Shown here piece after piece: positions 35,601 through 44,615 of a DNA stretch of 64,000 nucleotides. The stretch spans positions 62,001-126,000 of the forward strand of contig RMBW01000025.1 of the NCBI GenBank assembly GCA_004009845.1, given 5' to 3'. Source of the DNA: Davidsoniella eucalypti (Eukaryota; Ascomycota; Sordariomycetes; Microascales; Ceratocystidaceae). Position 1 is the stretch's first letter. Every line of letters starts with the position of its first letter. The position numbers were made by a program, and so were the translations under genes. The notes under the pieces were generated by a model that was not told the DNA's origin, searched no databases, and saw only the letters and a list, made by a program, of their open reading frames with translations.

Positions 35601-37306
35601 GGTATAGTGTAATGGCTGATACGCTTGGCTACATAACGTTCTGCTCTATGCTCAAAGCCATTCCTGCCTCAGACCCTGTTCTCCTACTAGCAACGGCCGA
35701 CAACAAACAAAAAGCGCTGCCCGCTGGCTTGATCAAGGATCTTTTCGGATTTACACAGAAGAACCTTGTGGGAATCGACAGACCAAGTAAAGCCATGCGT
35801 TACGCCTTCTTCCAGTCCGTTTCTTCTCTAGTCAACAAGGAACCTTCCGACTTCCCTGACCTCGAGAATCGGCGCAAGCGTGTGCTTGAGGTTCTTCCAG
35901 TTGCTCCACCGGCTCCCCCAAGGGAACCATCTCGTGAGGAAATCAAGGCGCTGCTGAAGCGTGATCGCCAACACCTCAACCAGTTGAAGGTCCTCTTGCA
36001 GCCCATCATGGATCAGATCAACCGCCGCTACCGGAAGTTCCGCCAACCTGTCATTCCCTTCTCACAGCTTCAGCATCTATACAACCAGTCAGACCCGGCC
36101 TATGTGACCCCGGATGTTCTGGAAGAGATGCCCGCTGAACAAACCCGGTACAAGATCATCAAGGATAAATATGGCGTCGATGTTCTCTTTGATACCGAAA
36201 CCGAGAAGATGTATTACAATCTCGAAACTACCACTATCGAAGAACGTCTATCGAATGGCTTCTATGCTCGCCCTAAGGACTTCCTGTTTGACATCCGTAC
36301 GCTAGCCAAGGACTCTCGAAATATAGGGGACAAGGAACGTACGCTCAAGGCCAACGAGCTCGTCAGCAATGTCGAGGTCGATGTTGCTAGCATCGAAACT
36401 AATAGCCAAGTTGATTGGGAGGCGTTGTACCAAAGACAACTTGCACGTGCACGCGAGGCCGAGGAGAAGCTGCGCAAGAAACTGGCTGCTCAGGATGAAG
36501 CTGTGGCTCTCAACCTCTCCGCTACAGCTGCCGAGGATGCCGATCTTGTTGGCCCTGTGACACTAGGAGAGCAGCTGCCGGGTGCCCGTGCTACGACGAT
36601 GTTCCCGGCTATTGACTTGACGGCATCCATCCCCGCCAAAGACACTCCCGAGCCTGCTACTGTCGCTGAAGAGGACACGGCTATGAGCGGCATGGAGGAT
36701 GCTAGGCCATCTTCGACTAGTGGTTTCGCTTCTGAGCCGACTCTCTCAACACCGCTCAAAAGCCTACCATTATCAAGAAAGCCTGCTGGTCCTACTGCTG
36801 GGTCTGGAGCGGAACCTTCACACGATGCCTCCATGGCGAAGTCATCGGACCTATCGCAATTGACCTCTACGCCTATCGCCAATGGGTCACGAGAGAATGT
36901 CGACCTGCCAGATACGCAGCCAATGCAGTACACGCCGAGTGAAGGCTCATCCCACATTGCGGGCCCCAAGTCATCTCATCGACTATCGCTTGTCCTAGAC
37001 AGTCCCACGCCTACCGGTCGCGATTCTAATGTGCGCAACTCGGGGTCGACATCTCTATCTCAGCGAGCCGTTACGCCGCAGCACAACCAGGTGGCTATGT
37101 TCCTTGACCTGGTTACTGATCGTACATCGGGATGCACGATTGAGCAACTGGAGCAAATTGGCCGGGAACTCATGGACGAGATATGGCGGACTCGTGGAGA
37201 ATGGAATAGAGTGAAGGTGTTGGAAGATCTGACTCATGTATTCAACATGGCTATTGGAGATATTGAAGAGTCTCAGGGTGTGTTATTGTCAAGTCAACGA
37301 TCTTAA
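32690..37306 (+). CDS. YTA7: Yta7/ATAD2-type AAA+ bromodomain ATPase
   Basis: Chromatin-bound AAA+ protein of 1538 residues in one exon. The family acts on nucleosome density and histone gene transcription, probably as a hexameric H3-H4 chaperone. The N-terminal 430 residues are disordered, with acidic Asp/Glu runs and basic Ser/Arg segments. The first AAA module is intact: Walker A GPPGTGKT at 605-612, Walker B IIFFDE with Asp669-Glu670, then GATNRPD and the arginine-rich RRPGRFDREF. The second AAA module is degenerate: its P-loop reads GEQGMGQT at 907-914, lacking the catalytic Lys. The atypical bromodomain follows at about 1090-1210, beginning with HLNQLKVLLQPIMDQINRRY. The C-terminal tail is Ser/Thr/Pro-rich and ends in a conserved-looking helical segment. 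Length and domain order match fungal Yta7 (human ATAD2). Confidence 0.95.
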   Translation: MNSKRKFEEFDPNESDSNDENFEPIPESSPRRSKKNRKSRQLNKATRKKRARGTYGDSDIDDDEDDDDLDSETESSSEEDEESSEDGDAPLNKAGRRARKVATQAHNYIESSDNSQEEEEAIETSEDELAELSTPTKKKSLIVTLKLLPSVLAKFSIQTKRSTRRHQDNIQDDLVELSTSGNHAIPVGGAELAGEEMNRSTRSSRGMKGVKPPSYFEETIPDSDPLAADDDTIIVKSHETADVDMSNLDGQDNVKEETAKPTPVDVDSDSDDVPISRRMRTRRAVTEDDDDANVKDTGTSERSRRLTRRAKKSHEVSSDFDPNDIESEEENSDAENKKRKTRGQEEADDDEDEDSSPRRSRPARKSKPTQISDESGEDLDQDELAEELQELKKGTRSSRRRRQRSPSISYDEPAKRRRAAAKPAGSYFMAPLNTVAIEEDEADDPAPAPARRRGGRGGAAASWERPLNSTYGPFGGATAGGALLGGPWGTGATGGVDSDSSDDEMGQRSNDAGNVGVATGSAGGLLGGAGGLESGATPNVGKIKSHKALADADPLGVDMNVDFSQVGGLEGHIDKLKEMVQLPLLYPELFQRFHVTPPRGVLFHGPPGTGKTLLARALANSVTSGGKKISFYMRKGADALSKWVGEAEKQLRLLFEEARRTQPSIIFFDEIDGLAPVRSSKQEQIHASIVSTLLALMDGMDGRGQVIVIGATNRPDNIDPALRRPGRFDREFYFPLPDLGARRSILNIHTKDWGLAESFKDKLAESTKGYGGADLRALCTEAALNSIQRAYPQIYGSKEKLIVDPSKINVHASDFMISIKNMIPSSERSASSVAAPLTPTIAPLLQEQLAVIKKALDTSLPRKKKTTALEEAMYEQSDDADHGFGRETLHQEFERSRVFRPRLLVHGEQGMGQTYLAQALLHYLEGVYVQTFDLPTLLGDGRPMEQVIVSQFTEIRRHKSSVIFVPNIDTWYSVMADTLGYITFCSMLKAIPASDPVLLLATADNKQKALPAGLIKDLFGFTQKNLVGIDRPSKAMRYAFFQSVSSLVNKEPSDFPDLENRRKRVLEVLPVAPPAPPREPSREEIKALLKRDRQHLNQLKVLLQPIMDQINRRYRKFRQPVIPFSQLQHLYNQSDPAYVTPDVLEEMPAEQTRYKIIKDKYGVDVLFDTETEKMYYNLETTTIEERLSNGFYARPKDFLFDIRTLAKDSRNIGDKERTLKANELVSNVEVDVASIETNSQVDWEALYQRQLARAREAEEKLRKKLAAQDEAVALNLSATAAEDADLVGPVTLGEQLPGARATTMFPAIDLTASIPAKDTPEPATVAEEDTAMSGMEDARPSSTSGFASEPTLSTPLKSLPLSRKPAGPTAGSGAEPSHDASMAKSSDLSQLTSTPIANGSRENVDLPDTQPMQYTPSEGSSHIAGPKSSHRLSLVLDSPTPTGRDSNVRNSGSTSLSQRAVTPQHNQVAMFLDLVTDRTSGCTIEQLEQIGRELMDEIWRTRGEWNRVKVLEDLTHVFNMAIGDIEESQGVLLSSQRS

Positions 37307-38293
37307 AAAAACACGTACACTCAAAGAACACGAATTTTTGTTTCTTGGTTTTTGGCGCTGCTATGTACTATACATCACGACATAACAACTTGCATTTCAT
37401 TTTTTTTCTTCAAATAACAAGTCTCACGACTGTGTGTCTTCCTCAAATTCCCCATTACTTCCTGAGATTGTCTATCTTCTTTTTTCCCCTGGCTCCATAC
37501 TTGATTTTCTTATTTTATGTATCGTCTTGATGTGTATCGACATTGGGTTTCTTCTTTTTTTCTCTCTTTTTTCCATTACTTGTCTAGGCTTTTTTCTTTT
37601 CTTTTCTATTTTCTTTTTGGCTTCTTCACATTCTCGATTATTTGGCTTCGGCGAGAATCCTGTTTTTAAACTTTAAACTTAGATGTCATATATGGTATTC
37701 CAGTGCCATTTGTCTAACATTTTCCCTTTTTTACTATTATATTATTCATTCCTGGTGTGATATCTTTGTGGTGCTTTGTTCGACTGTAATAAGCTGGATG
37801 TATATATGTATGTGCTTGTAGCGTAGTGGTGTAGAGTTTGATCAGTATTAGCATCAATTCTGATAGCTGGTATGTGTATCTAGAGGGGGCCTTGCTAAGG
37901 GCATAGCTTGGTGATAGATAATATAGGCCTGTGGCCCTATAACACAACACCGGACTCAGATGTCCAAACTCTGCTTTTTTATTTATTTATTATAAATATC
38001 TGCCTACTATCGTATTGTAGCAATACGGCGGCATGTTCCAGGAAGAAGCAGTCGGACTGATGTCATATTCGAAATAAGTCTCAGGCCGTTAGTAGTTGTA
38101 GATGCAACGTACATTCGGTTTATCTCTCATGACTTTTTTTTAGGGTCTGATATTGAAGTCGAAAAGGGCTCTAAGATGCAAGGGCTGTCAAGGGAGAATG
38201 TTGCGGGGCTCTAAGATTGGATTCTTAGTGTTATGATATGCCGCGTCCGAAAGACCACCGGCACGGAGGGCTATACGCGCCGAAAAAAAAAGG
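37307..38293. other. Spacer downstream of the Yta7-like gene
   Basis: AT-rich and pyrimidine-rich DNA holding the 3' end of the Yta7-like transcript. No gene is seen. Confidence 0.6.
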
Positions 38294-38365
38294 TTTTTTT
38301 TTTATCTGATTTAATTTGATTTGATTATATCTAACATCTAAATCACCAAGACCATACGACGCCGG
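38294..38365 (-). mobile_element. Family 1 short repeat, copy c, next to poly-T
   Basis: A 10-T run (38294-38303) precedes a segment (38308-38365) that matches copy b at 38858-38908: ATTTGATTTGATTATAT, then CTAAC, CTAAATCACCAAG and CATACGACG in the same order. No clear flanking direct repeats are visible here, so its boundaries are approximate. It lies about 120 bp upstream of the tRNA-Leu gene, on the other side from copy b. Confidence 0.5.
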
Positions 38366-38486
38366 ATTGGATACCGGACGGGTATTCCACTATGAGCAAC
38401 AAAAACAAATACAAAAAAAAAAAAAACTCAGGCGGTTTCGGAAGCGTATATGTAATCCGGTACCCCCTAAAATCACCAAGTCACTA

Positions 38487-38592
38487 GGCAAGATGGCCGA
38501 GCGGTCTAAGGCGCTGTGTTCAGGTTCTTATCCTTCCGGAGTAAACCTTCGCAGTGGAGCAATCCGCGCGAGTTCGAATCTCGTTCTTGTCA
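38487..38592 (+). tRNA. tRNA-Leu(CAG) with a 24-nt intron
   Basis: A class II tRNA folds cleanly. The acceptor stem is GGCAAGA with TCTTGTC (one G-U pair), and the discriminator is A38592. The D-arm is GCCGAGCGGTCTAAGGC. The anticodon stem CTGTG pairs with CGCAG, and the anticodon is CAG at 38521-38523. A short variable arm has a GGA/TCC stem, and the T-arm is GCGAG-TTCGAAT-CTCGT. The intron (38525-38548) sits after position 37, the standard place for nuclear tRNA introns. The mature tRNA is 82 nt before CCA. The leucine identity features (long variable arm, A73, D-loop) with anticodon CAG mean CUG is read as Leu. Family 1 repeats lie on both sides. Confidence 0.95.
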
Positions 38593-39034
38593 ACATTCAT
38601 TTTTGGTTTGCATGCCGTGTGCTGGTCCAAGAGCCTCTCTTTTTTGTGATAGAAATGTATGTGTTCGGAGGTGGGATAGTGGTTTGTATGGTAATGAATA
38701 GGAAATACATGTCTGACATATACGCTATTTTATGTGGTCACATACTTTATATTATCCTGTTCTTGCTAAGATATAAAGCGGTGGAGATCTGCATTTATTT
38801 TATTAGCCCTAGAATTGGAGTAAACCTGATATAAAAGCAAAACGGCCCTCGGTTAGATTTGATTTGATTATATTTAACGTCTACCTAAATCACTAAGATC
38901 ATACGACGCGGCCCTCGGTTAGACGTGTCTTTCATGATTATATCAATGCCATTTTCTTATCTGTATGTCTTTTTTTACTTTTTTGATTCAAGTCCTTTAT
39001 TTTCCAACTTTCTCACTTACAATCCATACTCAAC
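38593..39034. other. Spacer between tRNA-Leu and the GST-kappa-like gene
   Basis: AT-rich. It contains the family 1 insertion at 38843-38923, listed separately, and the presumed promoter of the next gene. Confidence 0.6.
38843..38923 (-). mobile_element. Short insertion with 15-bp flanking repeats (family 1, copy b)
   Basis: CGGCCCTCGGTTAGA at 38843-38857 and 38909-38923 is a perfect 15-bp direct repeat around a 51-bp segment (38858-38908). The segment starts TTTGATTTGATTATATTTAA and continues through CTACCTAAATCACTAAG to CATACGACG. Its left part matches copy a at 28.7 kb and its whole length matches copy c at 38.3 kb. On the minus strand it ends in an AATCAAATCAAA tail abutting the duplicated target. 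Confidence 0.68.
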
Positions 39035-39945
39035 ATGGAACATAAGTCTTTAACTATTAATCTCGATATTGGTAAACATTGCATATCTTTTTTCTTTGCC
39101 TGACGAGGGTGGCTGATAACGCTAACGGCTTCATTGATAGCATCACTTTATAGCTACTTTTTCTTCGTTGAGTTGAAAACGGTGATTGCTCAACTAGAAA
39201 GTCATGGAGTGACTGTAGAGTACGCAAAACCAAACTGGGACTAGACCCTTGGTTCTATATTGAATATCTAACTTGACGTACGTAGCATTGTTCCGTTTTT
39301 CTTGGGCGGCGTAATGCACGGAAGCAGTGAGTGCTATCCAACATCATAGATACATCATAACCCGCTGTCTTGAAGATTGAATCTATGATAACGCTAACGT
39401 ATGATGAACCTAAATCGATAGAGAACAACCCACCATGGCTGAACAAGGCTAAAGGAAGCTATCTCAATCAAGACGCCAAACGATCTGCCAGCCGCTTGGG
39501 AATCTCTGCCCATTTCCCAGAGAATTTCATGGCACGCGCCAACGACTTGGTCCCTTTACGTGCCTTGCACTTCATAAAAGCCAGATACTCAAACACCCAG
39601 TACCTTGCCGCCTTCGACATGATGTTTCGTGAGTTTTGGACATTGCCAAATGCCAACCTTAACGAACGCGAGGTCTTGCAACGAGCACTTTTCAAAGTGG
39701 CGGGTTTTACAGAAGCAGATACGGCTCAGATCATGACGGCTGTTGATAGTCCAGAGATCAAGGCTTCGGTCAAGGAAGTCACGGATAGAGCTATCCAGCA
39801 GGGCGCTTTTGGAGCGCCTTGGACCGTTGCTAGAAGAGGTGAGGAGGAGGCTTTTTTCTTCGGAAGTGATCGGTTACATCATATGTATAGGTTCCTCGGA
39901 CTTCCGTTTACTGACGTCACGCTGAGCACAAATTCAAAGCTGTGA
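39035..39945 (+). CDS. Kappa-class glutathione transferase / DsbA-like thioredoxin-fold protein
   Basis: Reconstructed with four exons: 39035-39071, 39141-39219, 39286-39326 and 39422-39945, giving 226 residues, the usual GST-kappa length. All introns are GT..AG and the joined frame is open. The N-terminus reads LTINLDIASLYSYFFF, the first strand and active-site loop. Ser14 corresponds to the catalytic Ser of human GSTK1, but the next residue is Leu where family members usually have Pro. Exon 3 gives VPFFLGGVM, matching the family's glycine-rich loop. The last exon carries GAFGAPWT with the cis-Pro and FFFGSDRLHHM near the C-terminus. The family conjugates glutathione to electrophiles and is often mitochondrial or peroxisomal; 2-hydroxychromene-2-carboxylate isomerases share the fold. 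The 12-codon first exon is the least certain part. The gene converges on Swc5, 142 bp away. Confidence 0.85.
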
Positions 39946-40087
39946 GGGGCGGAAGAAGGAAAAAAAAAAGAAATGCGGTAATTGTTTATAGGAAGACCTA
40001 CGTTTTCCTAATGGGGGTATCTATATCGTGGTAGTCGTAATATACAGAGTAATTGTTAGTTGTAGATATGAGCCGGTTGCTAGATTT

Positions 40088-41238
40088 CTACAAAGTTTGC
40101 TGCTGAGTTCTCGCAACCATGCGTGCTCGTCTGGCCTCATCATCTCTCTTCGCCTCAGTTCTAGCCAGGAAATCTTGCCGTTCGGTGAACGATCCCTTTG
40201 CCTTACCGGCCAACTGTAGTTCATCTTTGAGACCTTCCTTGTCAACGTAACCCGCCCAGTCCATCCTACTCTTCTCCACGGTGTTGAGTTTCTTGGCTGC
40301 CTGGCTAGAGGCTGTTCGGGAGTTCTCGCGAGCCTGCATGCGTAAGGATACGGCGAGCTGTAGATCTGCTCGTTTGGCAACTTGTTCGATGGCAGGCTCG
40401 AAGCGGGATCGGAAAGCTTTACGTGGAATACGCTCTCTTGTGCCTTTTTCCTCTTTGGATTTGGAGGCGGCGTTGGAAAGGACGTTCGCGGCTTCGCTGG
40501 GCGTTAGAGAGTCGAGATATAGGCGTGCTTCGGCGGAATCTCGTGGTACAACCTTTTCTTCGGTGTGGATTTTGCCGGCAAAATTGTATTTGCGTTTGAT
40601 TGTGATGCTCTCTGGTAGGTCGGTAGTAGTGCTAGTCGCTGGTATCGCTGGTGTATTTTCAGGTTCTGGGTCGGTGGGCGGTGTTTCTGTGACTGCTTCG
40701 GCAATCTTGGCGGGATTCTGGGGGAAGACGGTGCCGGCCATCATATTGGCGAACATGGCATCGACATCGATTGTAACGGGACCAGACGGCAACTCAACCT
40801 TGCGCTCTGATTTTCTGTGACGGGTTAGCACTGGTCCAATGAGCAGTGGCTCCAATCTGTAGATAGTTGCACGTACTCGGCTATCCGTTGACGACGAGTC
40901 TTGATAAATCCGCCCTCGCCGCCCTCGTCATCTTTGTCTACTGCGTGTCGGCGTTTGCGCCTGCCCTTCGTGATGATGGCCTCATCGCCGGAGTTTTCAG
41001 CCCCATCGCTGTCATTTCCGGCGGCATCTCTTCGCTTCTTCTGCTTTGCGCCTCTGGCAATGGGCTCTGTAGAGCCGTGTTTCGAGGTGGTGCCGGCGTT
41101 GGTTGGCTCGTCTTCGTCGTCGCCGTCCGATTCGCTCATGGATGCATTGCCGACATTATCGTCGGGTGCGAAGTCTGAGTCTTCGGCTGAGTTATATTCT
41201 TCATCCTCATTTGGGACAGTTTCTGTGGATGGCGGCAT
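40088..41238 (-). CDS. SWC5: Swc5, SWR1 chromatin-remodelling complex subunit (BCNT/CFDP1 family)
   Basis: Subunit of the SWR1 complex, which exchanges H2A for H2A.Z in nucleosomes. Exons 41238-40877 and 40814-40088 join to 362 residues. The 62-nt intron has a GTACGT donor, a GTGCTAAC branch and a CACAG acceptor, and the join reads RIAEKSERKVELP. The N-terminal 120 residues are highly acidic (EDEEYNSAEDSDFAPDDN, SESDGDDEDE), as in Swc5, where this region contacts histones. The C-terminal BCNT domain covers about residues 285-353, with the hallmark KSRMDWAGYVDKEGLKDELQ followed by GKAKGSFTERQDFLAR. Length and order fit fungal Swc5 and human CFDP1. The start is the only upstream ATG giving the acidic N-terminus. 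Confidence 0.93.
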
Positions 41239-41614
41239 TGCGATGGCCGAATTCGCGATATTTTTGTGTCGATGATGTAGAAAGTGACAATGCTGCTTTT
41301 TTGGTGGTGAAATTAATTCTGCCGGTCGTGCTTGAATATATAAGGATTGCGATTATCATTGCGCCCAGCATTCAGGGACCAAAAGTATGTTGACACCAAC
41401 TTCTAGGAATATCACACAGTCGACGCTGTGGCTTCAAATTGATTTATAGTTTGTCTTGGCTTTAGGCCGCTATTGTCAATATATCCTCCACCTTGATATA
41501 AAATAGCCTGCAGTGTCATTTGTAGCTTCAGCATAGCTATCAAAATCGAAATCATAGCCATACCTATTACTTACCTTACCACATAACTCAGACAACGCGC
41601 TTATACGGGCCGAG
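41239..41614. other. Spacer between Swc5 and the disrupted dioxygenase
   Basis: Divergent intergenic region of 376 bp that should hold the Swc5 promoter. A minus-strand open frame (41476-41829) overlaps it but is antisense to the dioxygenase pseudogene and shows no domain. Confidence 0.6.
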
Positions 41615-42467
41615 ATGTCGCCCACGCCTGAAGAACGAGAATTCTTTCTGTAGAATGGATGGCTGCACCTGGAAGGCTGCTTTAGGCTCGGCATGGACCC
41701 CAATGACAAATCGACGTGGAACCAGGACAGATTCACATGCCGGGCCGCCAGACCTTCAATGCCCAGGAATTGGCACCCAAAGCGTGGGCTGCTATCTGCA
41801 AGCTGTGTGGAGGCGAAGACAGAATCCATGACTGGGCGAAATGGTGACAGGACGCCTTGATCGTCAATCTAGGTAGTGCCGACAAAGAGGGAGCCCCCAA
41901 TAGCCCTCACGACCTCTGGAAATGGCATGTTGACGGCGATTTCTTCGTGCACTATCTCGATAGCCTGGAACAGGGTCTGCTCGTCATCCCATTGTTCACG
42001 GACATTGCGCCGCCCGGCGGTACGATAATCTGCTCAGAAGCTATGCCTAAGCTAGCCAGACACCTGTACGACCACCCGGAAGGCCAATGGACACGGGATT
42101 CTCCGGACTTCCGCAACATTGAGATTGGAAAGGGAACTACAGTACACCGATATTGCTGATAGCGTAAGCAAGAGGCACTGATTCTTACATGAACCAATAA
42201 CTGTCCCTGCCACAGGGTATCAACTTCATCGAAGCCGGCGGCGACGTTGGTGATGTCTTTTTGCTACACCCTTTGATCGTCCATTCGGCTTCAAACAACC
42301 CCTTGAGACACCTGAGAATCACAGCCAACCCGCCTGTTGGTCTGCGGGAACCCTTCAAGTTCTACCGCCCAGATGGAAACTACAATCTGGTCGAGCGGTC
42401 GACTCTTCGGGCGCTGGGCCGCGATGACTTGGCTGGCTGGGAGATCACACGGCACGTGAGGAAGTGA
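41615..42467 (+). pseudogene. Disrupted phytanoyl-CoA-dioxygenase-like gene
   Basis: Remnant of a non-heme Fe(II)/2-oxoglutarate dioxygenase of the PhyH family. From the ATG at 41615 the frame gives MSPTPEERE, then an in-frame TAG at 41651, then NGWLHLEGCF. Near 41720-41730 the family-like sequence moves to another frame (HMPGRQTFNAQELAPKAW, then CGGEDRI). A TGA follows before DALIVNLG. The next part is good: KWHVDGDFF with the iron-binding His-X-Asp, then PLFTDIAPPGGT. A GT..AG intron with its acceptor at about 42215 leads to GDVGDVFLLHP, with the distal iron-binding His in LIVHSASNNPLR, and on to the stop at 42467. Catalytic residues survive but at least two stops and one frame change break the frame. 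Sequencing error is an alternative. Confidence 0.75.
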
Positions 42468-42821
42468 TCCCACCCAGAATTAGAGTCCAGCAGCAGATGA
42501 AGCAAGGCGAAGAAGCTCGTATGAGAGCTTGAGGCAACAGATGTGCTGTGTTATGTGTAAGTTTTTAGCTTTGTATAAAATGTTATATATTGTTGATTAT
42601 TCGATATATGGAACTAAACTAATTGCCTGGACAGGCAGCATATTAATTATGGAGCCAGCTAGCTTGCTCTCTTCACCGCCTTCCTCATGCATAAAAATCT
42701 TTAGACACCTTCAAAAGTTTAGGCCTTGATGTTTTGCGCAACCCACGATCACCAACATTGAACAAATCTATCATACCTATCATTAGCTTATCTCTCAATC
42801 CATATTTTGATCTAACTCAAC
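42468..42821. other. Spacer upstream of the WDR70 homologue
   Basis: AT-rich 354-bp interval. It should hold the 3' end of the dioxygenase remnant and the promoter of the WD-repeat gene. Nothing else is seen. Confidence 0.6.
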
Positions 42822-44615
42822 ATGAGCGACGATGATATCGAGGTAGAAATGCCTGATTTGGCGCCTGATGACCCGATGCACGCCTTCCTCCCGAAATCTT
42901 TCGGCAAACAGTCCAAACAAACCAACATTGCGGCACAAATAGACCGCAGTAAACGATCCATCGCGAAAGAGCCCGTTAAGGCGCAAGCGAAGAACCTCGT
43001 TGGATACGGAAACCCAGACTCTGAAGACGATTCCGGTGATGATTCGAGCGACGATTATGGCCCGAAACCCCAGACAGCACCCGCCAACGATGACGACGAC
43101 GACGATGACGATGACGATTCGGACGACGAAGACGAGTTCCCAGTATCGCATGAAATGGTCTTGAAGACACACGAACGTGCAGTCACTACAGTATCCATGG
43201 ATCCAGCCGGCGGACGTCTCATCTCAGCATCTATGGACTGCAACGTCAAATTACACGACTTTGCTTCCATGACGCCTACAACAATCCGTGCCTTCCGCAC
43301 CGTCGATCCATGGGATGCCAAGCCACGAAACGGAAGCGGCGACTCACATCCCATCTACCATGTTGAATTCAACCCATTATCTGGCGGAGTCTTCCTTGTG
43401 ACCTCGGCACATCCTCAGGCTAAGCTACTCTCTCGTGACGGCGATGTCGTGACCGAGTTCGTCAAGGGTGATATGTATCTGCGTGATATGCACAACACCA
43501 CGGGCCATATCTCAGAAATCACCACAGGAACATGGAGTCCTACAGATCGCAACCTTTTGGTCACCGCTGGAACGGATAGTACTCTGCGTATATGGGACGT
43601 GAATCACCGTCGCAAGCAAAAGGACATCATCGTATGGAAATCTAAGAGTGCCGGCCAGGCTGGACGGATCAAGGTGACGGCCGTGTCTTGGTCTCAATCA
43701 GCCCCCTCTGGAACCGACAGTGTGCTAGTGGCTGCTGCTCTCGATGGCTCGCTGGCCGTCTACAATGGAAACGGCCCTTTCTGGAGACCATGTGCTGAAG
43801 TCCGGGACGCCCATACCGTTGGTACTTGGACTTCTGGAATCGATGTATCCTCTGATGGGCGTATGGTGGTCACTCGTGGCGGCGACGACAAAATCAAGCT
43901 GTGGGACATGCGCAAGTTCACCAAGCCCCTAGTCGAAATCTATCATCCCTCAGCACCAGAAGCATACCCCATGTCCAATATCAAGTATGCGCCCAACTCG
44001 ACTTCGGTCATCACAGGCTCTCCAGATGGCAACCTCCACATCTTGAATCCAGCAAACCTGAAACCCGAGCTAGTGACTCCTGTCACGCCCGGCTCTCCCA
44101 TTATCACTGTCGACTGGCATCCCAAAATCAACCAGATCGTCACGACATCTGCAAACTCCGAGGTGCACGTTCTATACAATCCCACAATGTCAAATCGCGG
44201 TGCTGTCGAAGTCATGTCTCGCGCCCCCAAGAAACGCCATATCGACGACGACCCCTCGCGTACTATTGACCAGGCAATCGGTCTTTCAGGTGATGCCATC
44301 GTTAATCCTAACGGAATCCTCTCCGGAAGCCGCATGTCTACTACAGGCAAGAATAAAGACCCGCGTAGACCACAGGTTCAGAACAAGACGCCGTTCCTCA
44401 AGAATCAGCCTGACGAGAAACACATCACTGAAAATATCCCCTTGGCAAAGATGTTACATGAGGACCCTCGTGAGGCCCTACTGAAGTATGCCGATATCGC
44501 TAAGAAGGACCCCATGTTCACAAAGGCGTGGAACGAGACACAGCCGGAAACGCAGTATGCTGAGGCTAGTGATAATGAAGAGGAGGAGCCGCAGCGCAAA
44601 AAACTTAGAAAGTAA
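42822..44615 (+). CDS. WDR70 / gastrulation-defective-1 family WD-repeat protein
   Basis: Single-exon protein of 597 residues. The N-terminus has the family signature DPMHAFLPKSFGKQ and then an acidic spacer with a ten-Asp run before DSDDEDEFPVS. A WD40 propeller follows at about residues 115-455, with blades readable as KTHERAVTTV...VKLHDF, HPIYHVEFNP...KLLSRD, GHISEITTGTW...LRIWDV, VTAVSW...LAVYNG, TWTSGIDVSS...IKLWDM, MSNIKYAPNS...LHILNP and ITVDWHP...VHVLYNP. The C-terminal 140 residues are basic and include PLAKMLHEDPREALLKYAD, typical of this family. In human cells and fission yeast WDR70 homologues work with CRL4-DDB1 and promote H2B ubiquitination and DNA end resection. A similar nuclear role is inferred here. 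Confidence 0.92.
   Translation: MSDDDIEVEMPDLAPDDPMHAFLPKSFGKQSKQTNIAAQIDRSKRSIAKEPVKAQAKNLVGYGNPDSEDDSGDDSSDDYGPKPQTAPANDDDDDDDDDDSDDEDEFPVSHEMVLKTHERAVTTVSMDPAGGRLISASMDCNVKLHDFASMTPTTIRAFRTVDPWDAKPRNGSGDSHPIYHVEFNPLSGGVFLVTSAHPQAKLLSRDGDVVTEFVKGDMYLRDMHNTTGHISEITTGTWSPTDRNLLVTAGTDSTLRIWDVNHRRKQKDIIVWKSKSAGQAGRIKVTAVSWSQSAPSGTDSVLVAAALDGSLAVYNGNGPFWRPCAEVRDAHTVGTWTSGIDVSSDGRMVVTRGGDDKIKLWDMRKFTKPLVEIYHPSAPEAYPMSNIKYAPNSTSVITGSPDGNLHILNPANLKPELVTPVTPGSPIITVDWHPKINQIVTTSANSEVHVLYNPTMSNRGAVEVMSRAPKKRHIDDDPSRTIDQAIGLSGDAIVNPNGILSGSRMSTTGKNKDPRRPQVQNKTPFLKNQPDEKHITENIPLAKMLHEDPREALLKYADIAKKDPMFTKAWNETQPETQYAEASDNEEEEPQRKKLRK

Noticed and set aside
41476..41829. 117-codon minus-strand ORF.
   Set aside because: It is antisense to the dioxygenase pseudogene, whose family motifs are on the + strand.
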